The position numbers and the translations under genes were made by a program. The notes under the pieces are model-generated. The model was not told the DNA's origin. It searched no databases and saw only the letters and a program-made list of their open reading frames with translations. A DNA stretch of 64,000 bases, taken from Zunongwangia profunda SM-A87. GTDB taxonomy: Bacteria > Bacteroidota > Bacteroidia > Flavobacteriales > Flavobacteriaceae. The stretch lies in contig NC_014041.1 in NCBI RefSeq assembly GCF_000023465.1, positions 1,633,001-1,697,000 of the forward strand, read 5' to 3'. Of the stretch, positions 41,899 to 51,068 are shown one piece after another (positions within the stretch are counted from its first letter, which is position 1; each line of letters opens with the position of its first letter).

Positions 41899-43827
41899 AT
41901 GAAGAAAATTAAATTAATATTAGCGGTTATAACTATAAGTTTAGCTTCTTGTAGCGATTACCTGGATGTTGTTCCAGATAATGTTGCGACCATAGAGTAT
42001 GCCTTTAGGAGTAGAAATGAAGCTGAAAAATACTTGTTCAGTTGTTATAGCTATCGCCCTGAAATTGGATCGGTTGATTTAGATCCGGCTATGGCATCTG
42101 ATGAAACTTTCAAAAGGTATGGCATCAACGGGGCTGGGCAAGTATGGCAAAACACACTTATTGCCAGGGGATTTCAGTCTCTCACCAGCCCCATCTTAAA
42201 CACTTGGGATGGAGAAAATGGTTCAGAATCAGCCTGGAGAGGCATCAGAGAATGCAATATATTTTTAGAAAATATCGACTTAGTTCCTGATTTAACTGAA
42301 ACAGAAAAGAAAAGATGGATTGGAGAGGTTAAATTTTTAAAAGCCTACTATCATTTCTATCTTTTAAAATGTTATGGGCCAATACCTATAGTAGATGAGA
42401 ATCTACCTATTTACTCAAAGCCCCAAGAAGTTCAAATTTATCGTGAGCCTGTAGATGAGGTGTTTGCATATATTGTAGCACTCCTTACAGAGTCTATAGA
42501 ATACTTACCTAACGCTGTAGAGGTTATAGAAGGGACAGAAGCCGGAAGAATAGATAAACTTATTGCTTTGGGTGTAAAAGCAAAAGTTTTGACATTTGCT
42601 GCCAGTCCTTTGTTTAATGGTAATACAGCTTATGCGAGTATGGTCGATAATAAAGGTGTTCAATTGTTTCCTCAACAATATGACGAAAGTAAATGGCTTT
42701 TGGCTGCAGAGGCATGTAAGGAAGCTATAGATGAATGCCATGCCCAGGGCAAATCGCTCTATGATCTCGTAGATCCTTTAGTACTGGATGCAGATCCGGT
42801 ATTTAAATTGCAAACCACTTATAGACAAGCTATCACACACCGCTGGAATCAGGAGTTGATTTGGGGTAATACTAGATATAATAACAATTTTTTAGCTCGA
42901 TCTACTACGGCAAGAATTATCAGAATGGAGAACGTAAATAATGCGATGACTGAATACGCGCCTACATTACAATTTGTAGAAAAATACTATTCAGATAATG
43001 GGGTGCCTATAGACGAAGATATCATGTGGAGAAGTGAATCCTGGTACCAGGATAGGTATAAAGTACGAGCAGAACCTGCTCAAGAAGATGAAGGGAAACG
43101 TATTGAGGAAGGAAAATATACCGTGAACCTTCATTTTAATCGTGAGCCCAGATTCTACGCTAGCATTGGCTTTGATAAAGGAATTTACTACGGAAGTGGA
43201 TATTACCAGTTTAATGACTCGCAAAGAAATGTTAAATACGCAGATTTTTTAAAAGGTGGGGTATCCGGATTTCAGGGAGGAAGTGGCTATTCAATTTCTG
43301 GTTATTCTGTAAAAAAGCTTCATAGTTTTAAAAATGCGCAAACTTCAACCTCGATTTCAACCGAATATTTCCCTTTTCCAATTTTACGATTAGCAGATCT
43401 TTATTTGTTGTATGCTGAGACACTAAACGAAACCAGTGGCCCCAGTGATGAAGTCTACCATTATATAGACCTTGTGAGGAGCAGGGCAGGATTGACAGGG
43501 GTTAAAGAATCTTGGTCTAATTATTCAATAAACCCTAATAAACCTAACACCAAAGAAGGTTTAAGAGCCATTATCCATCAAGAACGCGCTATAGAGCTTG
43601 CTTTTGAAGGAAAACGATTTTGGGATATCAGGCGTTGGAAAGAAATAGGAGTCATGAATAATCAACCCAAAGGCTGGAACGTGCAGGGACAAACTCCTGA
43701 AGAATTCTATAAAATAACGCTATTACCTCAAATTCCGGTTTCATTTACTATTAAAGATTACTTCTGGCCCATCAAGGAATCCAATTTAGCAGTAAATCCT
43801 AATTTAATTCAAAATTATGGTTGGTAA
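41899..43827 (+). CDS. susD: SusD/RagB-family glycan-binding lipoprotein (locus 2)
   Basis: Partner of the preceding SusC. A longer frame starts at 41866 within susC; the ATG at 41899, 13 bp after the susC stop, begins directly with a lipoprotein signal (MKKIKLILAVITISLASC, Cys18), so I use that. The mature protein is about 625 aa. SusD features are EVKFLKAYYHFYLLKCYGPIPI, and RAIIHQERAIELAFEGKRFWDIRRWK near the C-terminus. It ends NPNLIQNYGW. Larger than the locus 1 SusD. Confidence 0.95.
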   Translation: MKKIKLILAVITISLASCSDYLDVVPDNVATIEYAFRSRNEAEKYLFSCYSYRPEIGSVDLDPAMASDETFKRYGINGAGQVWQNTLIARGFQSLTSPILNTWDGENGSESAWRGIRECNIFLENIDLVPDLTETEKKRWIGEVKFLKAYYHFYLLKCYGPIPIVDENLPIYSKPQEVQIYREPVDEVFAYIVALLTESIEYLPNAVEVIEGTEAGRIDKLIALGVKAKVLTFAASPLFNGNTAYASMVDNKGVQLFPQQYDESKWLLAAEACKEAIDECHAQGKSLYDLVDPLVLDADPVFKLQTTYRQAITHRWNQELIWGNTRYNNNFLARSTTARIIRMENVNNAMTEYAPTLQFVEKYYSDNGVPIDEDIMWRSESWYQDRYKVRAEPAQEDEGKRIEEGKYTVNLHFNREPRFYASIGFDKGIYYGSGYYQFNDSQRNVKYADFLKGGVSGFQGGSGYSISGYSVKKLHSFKNAQTSTSISTEYFPFPILRLADLYLLYAETLNETSGPSDEVYHYIDLVRSRAGLTGVKESWSNYSINPNKPNTKEGLRAIIHQERAIELAFEGKRFWDIRRWKEIGVMNNQPKGWNVQGQTPEEFYKITLLPQIPVSFTIKDYFWPIKESNLAVNPNLIQNYGW

Positions 43828-43843
43828 TAATAACTTATAAAAA

Positions 43844-45022
43844 ATGAATGTGATGAAGAAACGATTAATACAAATATTGATTTTCGGGCTTATTCTAGTT
43901 TCTTGTGAAGAAGAGCCTATAGGACAACAACCTTTAGATTCTGTGCCACCCGGAGAAGTGACAAATATTGAATCATATAGTACTCCTGGAGGGGCAGTTA
44001 TAAAATTTACACCTCCTAAAGATGAGGATCTATTATACGTGAAAGCTGTTTACTCGAGAAAAGAAGGAGTGGTTTCTGAGGCAAAAGCTTCAAAATATGC
44101 TGATTCTATTGAAGTTGAAGGGTTTGGCAGTATTTCTAGTCAGGATATAGAATTAGTAGCTGTAGATAGAAGTAGAAATAGTTCAGAGCCAGTAAAAATT
44201 AGCGTTGTTCCCTTAGAGCCTGCTGTAAAAACTATTGCATCATCTCTTAATGTAGAGGAAGATTTTGGAGGAATAAAATTTAAATGGGAAAATCCAGGTA
44301 GAGCTGAAGTGTCAATCGTTGTACAGCAAAAAGATTCGCTTCTTGATGAATATGTTCCTTTAGATACGTATTACACCAGTTCTAAGGAAGGAGTTTTTGC
44401 GATCTATGAGTTAGATACACTTCCAAAGAATATTGAAGTATTTGTTCAGGACCGTTGGGAAAATCGTTCTGAAATAGCAAAACATACCATAGTTCCTCTT
44501 TTTGATACAGAATTTGAAAAGAATAAATTTTCTTTTGTTAATCTGCCTGGAGATGGGCCGCATCATGGAGATTGGGTAGCTAGTAATATATGGAATGGTA
44601 CCCCCAGTCCTAATGGATATTCTTCAGTAGGAGGTCAGGGAATATGGCCTCAGTCTTTAACAATAGATTTAGGAGTGTTAGGGAAATTAAGTAGAATGAA
44701 ATTATATCAAAGGGCGAATTATATATTCGCTGAAGGTAATCTCAAAAAGTTTGAAGTCTGGGGTTCCGAAAATCTGGATCTAAGTGGTTCCTGGGATAGT
44801 TGGACCAAACTTGCGGAATTTGAATCGATTAAGCCATCAGGTTTACCATTTGGAGAAGTAAGTGATGAGGATCGAGCAGTAGCCATAAATGGAGAAAATT
44901 TTTCTTTTGATCCTTCAAACCCGAAAGTTCGATATATACGATTTTTAGTTACAGAAACCTGGGCTGGAGGAGATAACTTTCAAATCATGGAAATCGATGT
45001 TTTTGGTGATAATAGACAATAG
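43844..45022 (+). CDS. Surface lipoprotein with DUF4959/DUF5000-type domains
   Basis: Probable surface glycan-binding protein of locus 2. It is 392 aa with a lipoprotein signal (LILVSC, Cys24 from the first ATG; a second ATG three codons later is equally plausible). N-terminal residues about 35-130 are fibronectin-like (PPGEVTNIESYSTPGGAVIKF), as in DUF4959. A middle beta domain follows (to about 215). The last 150 residues resemble a discoidin-like DUF5000 domain (SLTIDLGVLGKLSRMKLYQR, RYIRFLVTETW). Function is inferred from family co-occurrence with SusC/SusD; no catalytic motif. Starts 16 bp after susD. Confidence 0.8.
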   Translation: MNVMKKRLIQILIFGLILVSCEEEPIGQQPLDSVPPGEVTNIESYSTPGGAVIKFTPPKDEDLLYVKAVYSRKEGVVSEAKASKYADSIEVEGFGSISSQDIELVAVDRSRNSSEPVKISVVPLEPAVKTIASSLNVEEDFGGIKFKWENPGRAEVSIVVQQKDSLLDEYVPLDTYYTSSKEGVFAIYELDTLPKNIEVFVQDRWENRSEIAKHTIVPLFDTEFEKNKFSFVNLPGDGPHHGDWVASNIWNGTPSPNGYSSVGGQGIWPQSLTIDLGVLGKLSRMKLYQRANYIFAEGNLKKFEVWGSENLDLSGSWDSWTKLAEFESIKPSGLPFGEVSDEDRAVAINGENFSFDPSNPKVRYIRFLVTETWAGGDNFQIMEIDVFGDNRQ

Positions 45023-45039
45023 AATTAACACAACAAAAT

Positions 45040-46203
45040 ATGAAAGTTATGTTTAATAAAAATTTCAGGGCTTGTAAAGCTAATAGTTTAGGATCTGGTT
45101 CCCGATTTTCTAACTATTTTTCTTTCTGCTTATTTTTCATTGTTTTAGGATTACAAGGCTGTTCTGAGATGAATGATTTGCACCAGCCTTATTTAGATGA
45201 GGGAGAATATATTTATGCAGAGAAAGTAGATACGATCACCTTTGGTTCTGGGAATGAACGAATTGAACTGAACCTTTATTTATCTTCTGAAGATATTGAA
45301 GTGGCCCGTATCTTTTGGAATAACGGGGGAGATTCTGTTGATGTTGATATCGATTTCCAGCAGGGGGTATTTAGTAAAATAATTGATGGGCTGGATGAAC
45401 AACAGTATGTTTTTAACATAGTAACTACTGATGGTTTTGGCAATAAATCCCTCCCTTATGAAGCAGAAGGAAATGTGTATGGTAGTAACTATAGCAATAC
45501 GATTTCTAATCGAACGATAAGTGGTATGAAAGCTAATAAAAATAATGAGATTGTGATTAATTGGGCAGAACCTTTAAATGAAGACCTTCTTTACAGTTCT
45601 GTAACATATAAAAATAAATTTGGCGAACGTATTACAGATTCAGTTTCCAGTACTGAATTTAGAACGATATTAGAAAATTATGATTCTGAACTTGAGTATA
45701 ATACGGTATTTAAACCTGATTCAACAGCAATAGATCTTTTTTATACTGAAAATGTTTTAGTAAACACAAATAAAATACTCTTGGACTATGACGAATGGAC
45801 TATTGTTGATTTTTCATCTCAGCATGGGGGAAATGAAAACTCAGTACAAAATGTTATTGATGGAAATCAGAATACCAGATGGCATTCTTTGGCAGGAGGT
45901 TCCAGTTATCCGCATTGGGTTATTATAGATTTAGGGGGGCTGGTTGATTTTTCTACTTTGGAAGTTTTAAGGTCTACTTTTGATGGTGGTGGAGATGATA
46001 GGGCAACAGATAAATTTACCTTTGAGGTAAGTACAGATAATGATGTATGGGTAGATGCAGGAGTATTCGATTTTAATAGGTTTACAAATGACCCACAAAG
46101 TTATCATATTTCACTTTCGGAACCTGTAAGATATGTAAGGTTTACGGCTATTGAAGGTCCGGAAGATAATTTTGTTTTGGGAGCTATAAAGTTGTATAAA
46201 TAA
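45040..46203 (+). CDS. Surface lipoprotein with DUF4998 and F5/8 type C (discoidin) domains
   Basis: Last gene of locus 2, 387 aa. The lipobox is GLQGC after an unusually long 40-residue leader. The start of the mature protein (MNDLHQPYLDEGEYIYAEKVD) is characteristic of DUF4998 proteins. Two beta domains follow, then a C-terminal F5/8 type C carbohydrate-binding domain (residues about 255-387; NVIDGNQNTRWHS, VIIDLGGLVDFSTLEV, VRYVRFTAIEG). It likely holds glycan at the cell surface. Starts 17 bp after the previous gene; a hairpin follows its stop. Confidence 0.82.
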   Translation: MKVMFNKNFRACKANSLGSGSRFSNYFSFCLFFIVLGLQGCSEMNDLHQPYLDEGEYIYAEKVDTITFGSGNERIELNLYLSSEDIEVARIFWNNGGDSVDVDIDFQQGVFSKIIDGLDEQQYVFNIVTTDGFGNKSLPYEAEGNVYGSNYSNTISNRTISGMKANKNNEIVINWAEPLNEDLLYSSVTYKNKFGERITDSVSSTEFRTILENYDSELEYNTVFKPDSTAIDLFYTENVLVNTNKILLDYDEWTIVDFSSQHGGNENSVQNVIDGNQNTRWHSLAGGSSYPHWVIIDLGGLVDFSTLEVLRSTFDGGGDDRATDKFTFEVSTDNDVWVDAGVFDFNRFTNDPQSYHISLSEPVRYVRFTAIEGPEDNFVLGAIKLYK

Positions 46204-46206
46204 TAG

Positions 46207-46248
46207 GGTTTTTCCAAGGACGGGCCATCGATTCTCTGGAAAACCTTT
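46207..46248 (+). terminator. Candidate terminator of PUL locus 2
   Basis: Arms GGTTTTTCCA (46207-46216) and TGGAAAACC (46237-46245) pair with one bulged T and a 20-nt loop, followed by TTT. It begins 3 bp after the last gene's stop. Confidence 0.5.
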
Positions 46249-46318
46249 AGCTTATAGCTTAAAGTATAGAATAGTTCCAATTGTTAGAAAGAGCGATTGA
46301 AAATGAATGATGAACCGC

Positions 46319-46415
46319 CGTACCTTCCTGTTGCAGGTAGGTACGAGCTCCACTAGGTTTGTCCTGAGCAAAACCAAATACTAAGGTGGTTTGAGGTCTG
46401 CCTACCGCGGGCAGG
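46319..46415. repeat. Hairpin-rich intergenic element, probable dispersed repeat
   Basis: Contains GTACCTTCCTG (46320-46330) / CAGGTAGGTAC (46334-46344), an 11-bp hairpin with one mismatch, and CTGCC (46398-46402) / GGCAG (46410-46414) around TACCGCG. It is more GC-rich than its surroundings. Similar CTGCC-TACCGC-GGCAG hairpins recur between genes in Flavobacteriia as I recall, so this is probably a REP/MITE-like remnant; only one copy is in the window. Confidence 0.45.
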
Positions 46416-46469
46416 GGTGCACTCCGTTATTTGATGACAGAGGCACCCACTCGACTGCCGATAATATTT

Positions 46470-47105
46470 TCAGAGTTCAATTCCATGTTTTTTTAAAGTC
46501 GTATAAAACCAACCTTTTCGGCTTTTCCAAACATACTCACTTCTTAATTTATGTATAGCAATTTTTTTAAATTCCTCGTTTTTAATTTCCAATAAAGTTT
46601 CTATAAATGAGTGTAAATAGAAAATTTCATTTTCCGTTTGAAATTTAGCCTTCGGAAAGTCATTTTTTAAATAATTTTCTAATTCTTCCGAGTATTCAGA
46701 TGAGTAATATTTTTTTAAATAATCAAATGCATAAGCATTATTATTACTAAAAGCCAATTCCTTGATACGAGATAAATAACCATCTGTATGTTTTCTATTT
46801 TCGAAGGTTCTTTTATAAAGTAACCAATAAACCTCTTTTTCTGAATAGATTAGTATACTGTCCAATTTTTTGATTGTCAGGTCGGTAGCAAGTGCCTTTT
46901 GTATTGCTAAACCTTGCTCGTAATTATTACCTTTTATTCGAGACGCTTCTATTCTGATTTTATTCCAATATTCGTGATAAATGATTGAGGAAATTGGTTC
47001 AACATCGATTATACAACCATCGAAGGTCTCAACCATTTCATTTTTCCTTAGTTCAGTTAATAGCAACTCAGGAACGTTTCCTTTTGTTAGACTGAATGAG
47101 CTCAA
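46470..47105 (-). CDS. C-terminal part of a frameshifted secreted protein (unknown function)
   Basis: 211 codons open from a TTG at 47105; the first ATG is at 47036. It does not look like an independent gene: the frame continues the preceding gene (47068-47346) if one A is removed from the AAAA run at 47082-47085 (plus-strand TTTT), which would join SNK to GNVPELLLTELRKNE. The product is helical and charged, with no recognised domain. The fused protein would be about 290 aa, exported, and perhaps HEAT-like. Either a pseudogene or an assembly/sequencing indel. Confidence 0.5.
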   Translation of the reverse strand: MSSFSLTKGNVPELLLTELRKNEMVETFDGCIIDVEPISSIIYHEYWNKIRIEASRIKGNNYEQGLAIQKALATDLTIKKLDSILIYSEKEVYWLLYKRTFENRKHTDGYLSRIKELAFSNNNAYAFDYLKKYYSSEYSEELENYLKNDFPKAKFQTENEIFYLHSFIETLLEIKNEEFKKIAIHKLRSEYVWKSRKGWFYTTLKKHGIEL

Positions 47106-47346
47106 TCGAAGCGTAAGTCCTAATTGTGGAATTTTCGTGTTTTGATAATTCGATTAGTTCTTTGTAGGATATTTTTTTCTTTAGTTTTTGAAACCTTTTG
47201 TATTGGGAACTTGGCATACAAGCATTTCCAATACAGTTAGATTCCACTCTGTTTACGTTAATAATTGAATCAATCAGTTGTTGTTTTGTTTGTGAAAAAC
47301 AAAGGCTGATGGTCAAACTAAATATTATAGTGAACAGTTTTCTCAT
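47068..47346 (-). CDS. N-terminal part of a frameshifted secreted protein (unknown function)
   Basis: 92 aa with a clear signal peptide (MRKLFTIIFSLTISLCFSQ) and a mature part that contains two cysteines (NCIGNAC) and a helical repeat-like segment (ELIELSKHENSTIRTYASIEL). The frame ends in RKRS shortly after an AAAA run, while the overlapping frame at 46470-47105 continues the helical pattern. I read both as one broken gene of unknown function. Confidence 0.55.
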   Translation of the reverse strand: MRKLFTIIFSLTISLCFSQTKQQLIDSIINVNRVESNCIGNACMPSSQYKRFQKLKKKISYKELIELSKHENSTIRTYASIELIQSNKRKRS

Positions 47347-47417
47347 ATATGGGGGAGTAGTTGCGGTTGTCGTAAGCTGGCGGATGTAGGCTCCTCCTGA
47401 AAATAGGAAAGTTTAAA

Positions 47418-47666
47418 TTATTTTCTTTCTTCTTTTTTTCGGGTTAGCACAAAATATATGACATAAAACCAACTAAAAAAACCATGAATGGTAGCAAGTA
47501 ATACGGATTTATTTCTTTCCCAGGATGTGACTCCGGCAATTACACTTCCAAGACCGATTCCATTATTAATTACGGTTCTTTTTGTTTCTGAGTCAACATA
47601 CTCTTGACTGTAGCCTTCATATATTAAAAATGTTACTAAAATAAAAGTGAGATAGATTTTCTTCAT
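47418..47666 (-). CDS. Small membrane protein, unknown function
   Basis: 82 aa. It begins with a signal-like hydrophobic stretch (MKKIYLTFILVTFLIYEGYSQ), has a short soluble part, then one or two hydrophobic segments (GIGLGSVIAGVTSW; LLATIHGFFSWFYVIYFVLT) and a basic tail (RKKEERK). Codon use fits its surroundings and the start context is clean. No family recognised. It lies upstream of, and on the same strand as, the frameshifted gene, 71 bp away. Confidence 0.6.
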   Translation of the reverse strand: MKKIYLTFILVTFLIYEGYSQEYVDSETKRTVINNGIGLGSVIAGVTSWERNKSVLLATIHGFFSWFYVIYFVLTRKKEERK

Positions 47667-48019
47667 ATTTTCATTTTTGAGGTATTTATGCTTATGTAGC
47701 TATAAAACAATAAATTGTATGATATCCATTTTAGTCACAGTACTAATCTAACTGATTTTTAATTTTTTAAAAAGGATTTGTAGCTATATATCTATAAATT
47801 TCAGTTCTTTTTTATGGATTGGTTTACCCATAAAAGTTGGCAATTGAATGACGTTTTCCACAAAGAGCTGAGCTTATCCCAGCAAATTTAATATTTAAAT
47901 AGATCAGTTTTAATAAAATATTAGGGTCGTTAACAGGGCTTCATGTTTGCTTTACCACTTATACAGACGCTTCATTATTAGCTGAATTAGCTGAAGTATT
48001 TTTGTTTACTGTTGTCGAT
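47667..48019. other. Intergenic, 353 bp
   Basis: AT-rich stretch between the small membrane protein and the AraC-family gene. I see no gene, no convincing terminator and no TAnnTTTG element in it. Confidence 0.5.
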
Positions 48020-48931
48020 TTAGTTAAAAGACTGTCTAAATTCCAATGGTGAACGGTTCGTTTTTTTCTTGAAAAGCTTACTAAATGATTGTGAATGTTC
48101 AAATCCTAATTCATAAGAAATTTCGCTTACGGTTAAGTTTGTAGTCGATAATTTTTCCTTTGCTTTTTCAATCAGTTTACTGTGGATATATTGTTTTGCA
48201 CTATGCCCAATTAAAGAACGTAAAAGATCGCTTAAATAACTTGGTGAAATATTGAGTTGTTCGGCAAGAAAGTGTACGGTAGGAATTCCTTGATTTAATG
48301 ATTTTTCGTTGTTAAAATAATCGTCCACAATTTCTTCCAAGTTTTGTAACAAGTCGTTATTTATAGCTTTACGTGTAATGAATTGTCGCTTATAAAAGCG
48401 GTTGCTATAATTTAATAATAATTCTAATTGAGATATGATAACATCCTGGCTAAAATCATCAATTCTACTTTGTAATTCTTCGTCGATGATTTTAAAAATT
48501 GAAAATATAGTTTCCTTTTCCTTCTCTGAAATATGCAATGCCTCATTGGCCGCATATCCAAAAAATCCAAACTGTTTTATCTTTTTAGCCAATGAATAGC
48601 CTAACAAAAAATCGGGGTGAATTAGCAATAAATAACCTGTACTAGGTTGGTGATTCAATTCAAAAACTTGATTAGGCGCGGTGTATACCAATCCACCTTC
48701 TCCAAAATCATAATAATGCTGTCCGTATTTAGCCTGTCTGCAAAGATCTGATTTATATGAAATTTTGTAGAAGTTAAGAATATAAGCATTACCAAATTCT
48801 TCCGGTAAGATTTTGATGTTCTTAATGTCTGTAAAACTTATCATCGGGTGAAATGGCTTTGGTAAGCCAAGCACCCGGTGCAAGTCCGATAAAGATTGGA
48901 ATATTTGAAATTTTTCTTCTTCTTTTTTCAT
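48020..48931 (-). CDS. AraC-family transcriptional regulator
   Basis: 303 aa. The N-terminal half (to about residue 180) is a cupin-like effector domain (NAYILNFYKISYKSDLC, YYDFGEGGLVYTAPNQVFEL). The C-terminal 100 residues hold two helix-turn-helix units, HFLAEQLNISPSYLSDLLRS and VSEISYELGFEHSQSFSKLF, ending KKKTNRSPLEFRQS as in the AraC signature. It is third in a minus-strand operon behind an NmrA-type and an SDR gene (31-bp gap), which it probably regulates. Confidence 0.92.
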   Translation of the reverse strand: MKKEEEKFQIFQSLSDLHRVLGLPKPFHPMISFTDIKNIKILPEEFGNAYILNFYKISYKSDLCRQAKYGQHYYDFGEGGLVYTAPNQVFELNHQPSTGYLLLIHPDFLLGYSLAKKIKQFGFFGYAANEALHISEKEKETIFSIFKIIDEELQSRIDDFSQDVIISQLELLLNYSNRFYKRQFITRKAINNDLLQNLEEIVDDYFNNEKSLNQGIPTVHFLAEQLNISPSYLSDLLRSLIGHSAKQYIHSKLIEKAKEKLSTTNLTVSEISYELGFEHSQSFSKLFKKKTNRSPLEFRQSFN

Positions 48932-48962
48932 ATTATAAATTTACAAAACATTTAGTTGCATT

Positions 48963-49700
48963 TTACCAGGGACATTCGCCTGTTTCTGGATTGTATTCCT
49001 CGCTAAAGAATTTTCCTGTAGGCCCATCATCGTCAATGGTGGCATATTTTACAATACGAGTTCCTGCTTCCTGAGCCGTTCCGGTGCCACGGTGCCCATT
49101 AAAATCGGTTGCTACAAAGCCCGGACAAACGGCATTCACTTTAAAATGATCATTCTTCAATTCATAAGCTAATGCAATGGTGTACATATTCATCGCTGCT
49201 TTGGAAGGCGCATACACTGCAGATTTATGGTCGTAATATTTCCAGGTGGGGTCGCTATGCAAAGTTAAGGAACAACCGCTTGAGGATACATTTACAATTC
49301 TGGGATTTTCAGATTTACGCAATAAATCTATAAATGCCTGGGTAACCCGTACTACTCCATATAAATTGGTATTCAATACATTTTGCAGCTGCTCTATAGT
49401 TGCATTTAATGCATTCTGAGGCATACCGCCGTTAATTCCAGCATTATTGATAAGTATATCTAATACATCTGTCTTTTTACCCAGTTCAATTCTTGCTGTA
49501 TCTACCGAAGCAGAGTTGTTTACATCTAATTGAATAAGCTCTACATTGATTAGCCCTTCGTCTTTTAGTTTTTGTACGGCAAGATTTCCTCTTTCGATGC
49601 TACGACTACCTAAATACACATAATATCCTTGTTGCAATAATTGTCGAGCTGTCTCAAAGCCAATACTTTTATTGGCTCCGGTAATTAATACTTTCTTCAT
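48963..49700 (-). CDS. Short-chain dehydrogenase/reductase
   Basis: NAD(P)-dependent oxidoreductase of unknown substrate, 245 aa. Classical SDR motifs: TGANKSIGFETA (cofactor), LINNAGING (structural), VNVSSSGCSL (Ser) and YAPSKAAMN (Tyr/Lys), then CPGFVATDF. The LGSRSIERG after beta-2 suggests NADP preference. It lies 12 bp after the NmrA-type gene. The triad of NmrA/SDR/AraC genes is common in Flavobacteriia and probably handles reactive carbonyls or quinones; that is inference. Confidence 0.92.
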   Translation of the reverse strand: MKKVLITGANKSIGFETARQLLQQGYYVYLGSRSIERGNLAVQKLKDEGLINVELIQLDVNNSASVDTARIELGKKTDVLDILINNAGINGGMPQNALNATIEQLQNVLNTNLYGVVRVTQAFIDLLRKSENPRIVNVSSSGCSLTLHSDPTWKYYDHKSAVYAPSKAAMNMYTIALAYELKNDHFKVNAVCPGFVATDFNGHRGTGTAQEAGTRIVKYATIDDDGPTGKFFSEEYNPETGECPW

Positions 49701-49712
49701 AGTTTCTAAATT

Positions 49713-50615
49713 TTATTGGTTATAAACTGATGCGAATTCTTTGGCAAATTCTGTCATTTTTACCTTGCCTAATTCTGGTTTGTTTTTATAAAAATCTTCG
49801 TATAAAATGCCAGTTCCCTGTGCGGCTTGCATTTCGATAAAACCTTTAGCGACCCACTCATTCATCCCAGACACCTGCATGCCATTCAGTAATTGTTCCG
49901 CAGAAACTGTCTGCCATTTCAACTTCCGGTTTCCAATGGCTTCTCCTAAAATTGTAGCCACCTCACTGGGTGAAATTTCATCACTGGCTATGTAGCGAAA
50001 GCTTTTGCCCTCAAAAGGTTTATCCAGTTCTTCGACAATCACATTGGATATATCTAAGGGGGATACCCAGGGCTCTTTAGTGTTGCCTCCATAGCTTTGT
50101 ATAATAGCTTCCTCGGTCCTTATACTTTGCATAAATCTGAAAAGGTTAGGATAAAAGGCAACAGGGCGCATAAATTTGATGGATACATCAGCAGGCAGTT
50201 GATTCATCGTATCCTCCATGCCTTTATAGATAGAAAGACTACCAATACCTTGGTTGGTATGTGTCCCGATACTGCTTAAAAGCACTACTTTTTTCACGCC
50301 TGATTGTTTCACTGATTGTTTGTACTTTTCTGCAATATTGATAAATTCAGTAGGGAAATTTATTTTTTTGTCGAAGATATTACCGATAGCATCCCAGGCT
50401 ATCATCAGGTAAACAGCATCGGCACCTTTGAATGTGTTAATCAAAAAATCTACATCCTGCATACTGCCGATTGCTGCTTTTGCGCCAAGCATTTCAATTT
50501 CTTCTTGTCTTTCTGGTTTACTGCTAATAACGATTACCGAATGACCGTTGTTTACTAAATTTTGTGTTAGGGGTTTTCCAATACAACCCAATGATCCTGT
50601 CAACACAATTTTCAT
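49713..50615 (-). CDS. NmrA-like NAD(P)-binding protein
   Basis: Atypical SDR of 300 aa. N-terminal dinucleotide motif GSLGCIGKPL, then VIVISSKPERQEEI suggests NADP binding. The middle has GADAVYLMIAWDAIG and VVLLSSIGTHTNQG; the canonical YxxxK is replaced by YKGMEDT, as in the NmrA/TMR subgroup. C-terminal half resembles NmrA-type (SFRYIASDEISPSEVA). It may be a reductase or redox sensor. First gene of its operon, with an inverted repeat just upstream. Confidence 0.88.
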   Translation of the reverse strand: MKIVLTGSLGCIGKPLTQNLVNNGHSVIVISSKPERQEEIEMLGAKAAIGSMQDVDFLINTFKGADAVYLMIAWDAIGNIFDKKINFPTEFINIAEKYKQSVKQSGVKKVVLLSSIGTHTNQGIGSLSIYKGMEDTMNQLPADVSIKFMRPVAFYPNLFRFMQSIRTEEAIIQSYGGNTKEPWVSPLDISNVIVEELDKPFEGKSFRYIASDEISPSEVATILGEAIGNRKLKWQTVSAEQLLNGMQVSGMNEWVAKGFIEMQAAQGTGILYEDFYKNKPELGKVKMTEFAKEFASVYNQ

Positions 50616-50621
50616 AGTTCT

Positions 50622-50646
50622 CTTTGTAAAATTTTGAAATACAAAG
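50622..50646 (-). promoter_or_regulatory. Inverted repeat at the NmrA/SDR/AraC operon promoter
   Basis: Perfect 7-bp arms CTTTGTA (50622-50628) and TACAAAG (50640-50646), 11-nt spacing, starting 7 bp upstream of the NmrA-type start. On the minus strand GATCTTTG overlaps the outer arm and is one base from the TAnnTTTG -7 consensus. It could be the operator of the operon's AraC protein, or just promoter sequence. Confidence 0.4.
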
Positions 50647-50751
50647 ATCGTCTGGCTGCTTTTTCTGAATGTGTGCTAATTGAGGATTTGTGTAGTCAAA
50701 ATGAGAATGAGTGAAAAAACCACCTTCTAGTTACGTACATTAAATACCATC

Positions 50752-50841
50752 TTAACCAATCCCTGCATTATCGATGAGCATATGTATTTCTAAACCCCGT
50801 TGTTGTGTTCCTTTAAAAACCTGTTCCGCACTCCGGTTTAC
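50752..50841 (-). pseudogene. Decayed short-chain dehydrogenase fragment
   Basis: A 30-codon minus-strand open stretch encodes SAEQVFKGTQQRGLEIHM then LIDNAGIG, the SDR NNAG region with the normal spacing from the preceding helix, and ends in a stop. One base out of frame upstream the sequence continues as ILSKPE, the usual lead into that helix. So it is an SDR remnant with at least one frameshift. It lies near an intact SDR gene but is not a copy of it. Confidence 0.6.
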
Positions 50842-51068
50842 TCAATATCGGTTTTTTGTTAGGTCGTACCGGTAAAAAACACAAAACCTCGTACAATGGA
50901 AACAACTATCCATAAGGCCTTTTTCAGGTCTTTAGCTTGGTAGTCAACAATAATAGCATTATTAAAAAAGACACTGATCAATTATAAAAGCCTATTTTTA
51001 TGAAATCAAGTTTTTATTTCACTAAAAACATTTCTGAAAAATCTGAATCTAAATACTGCTTAGCAATT

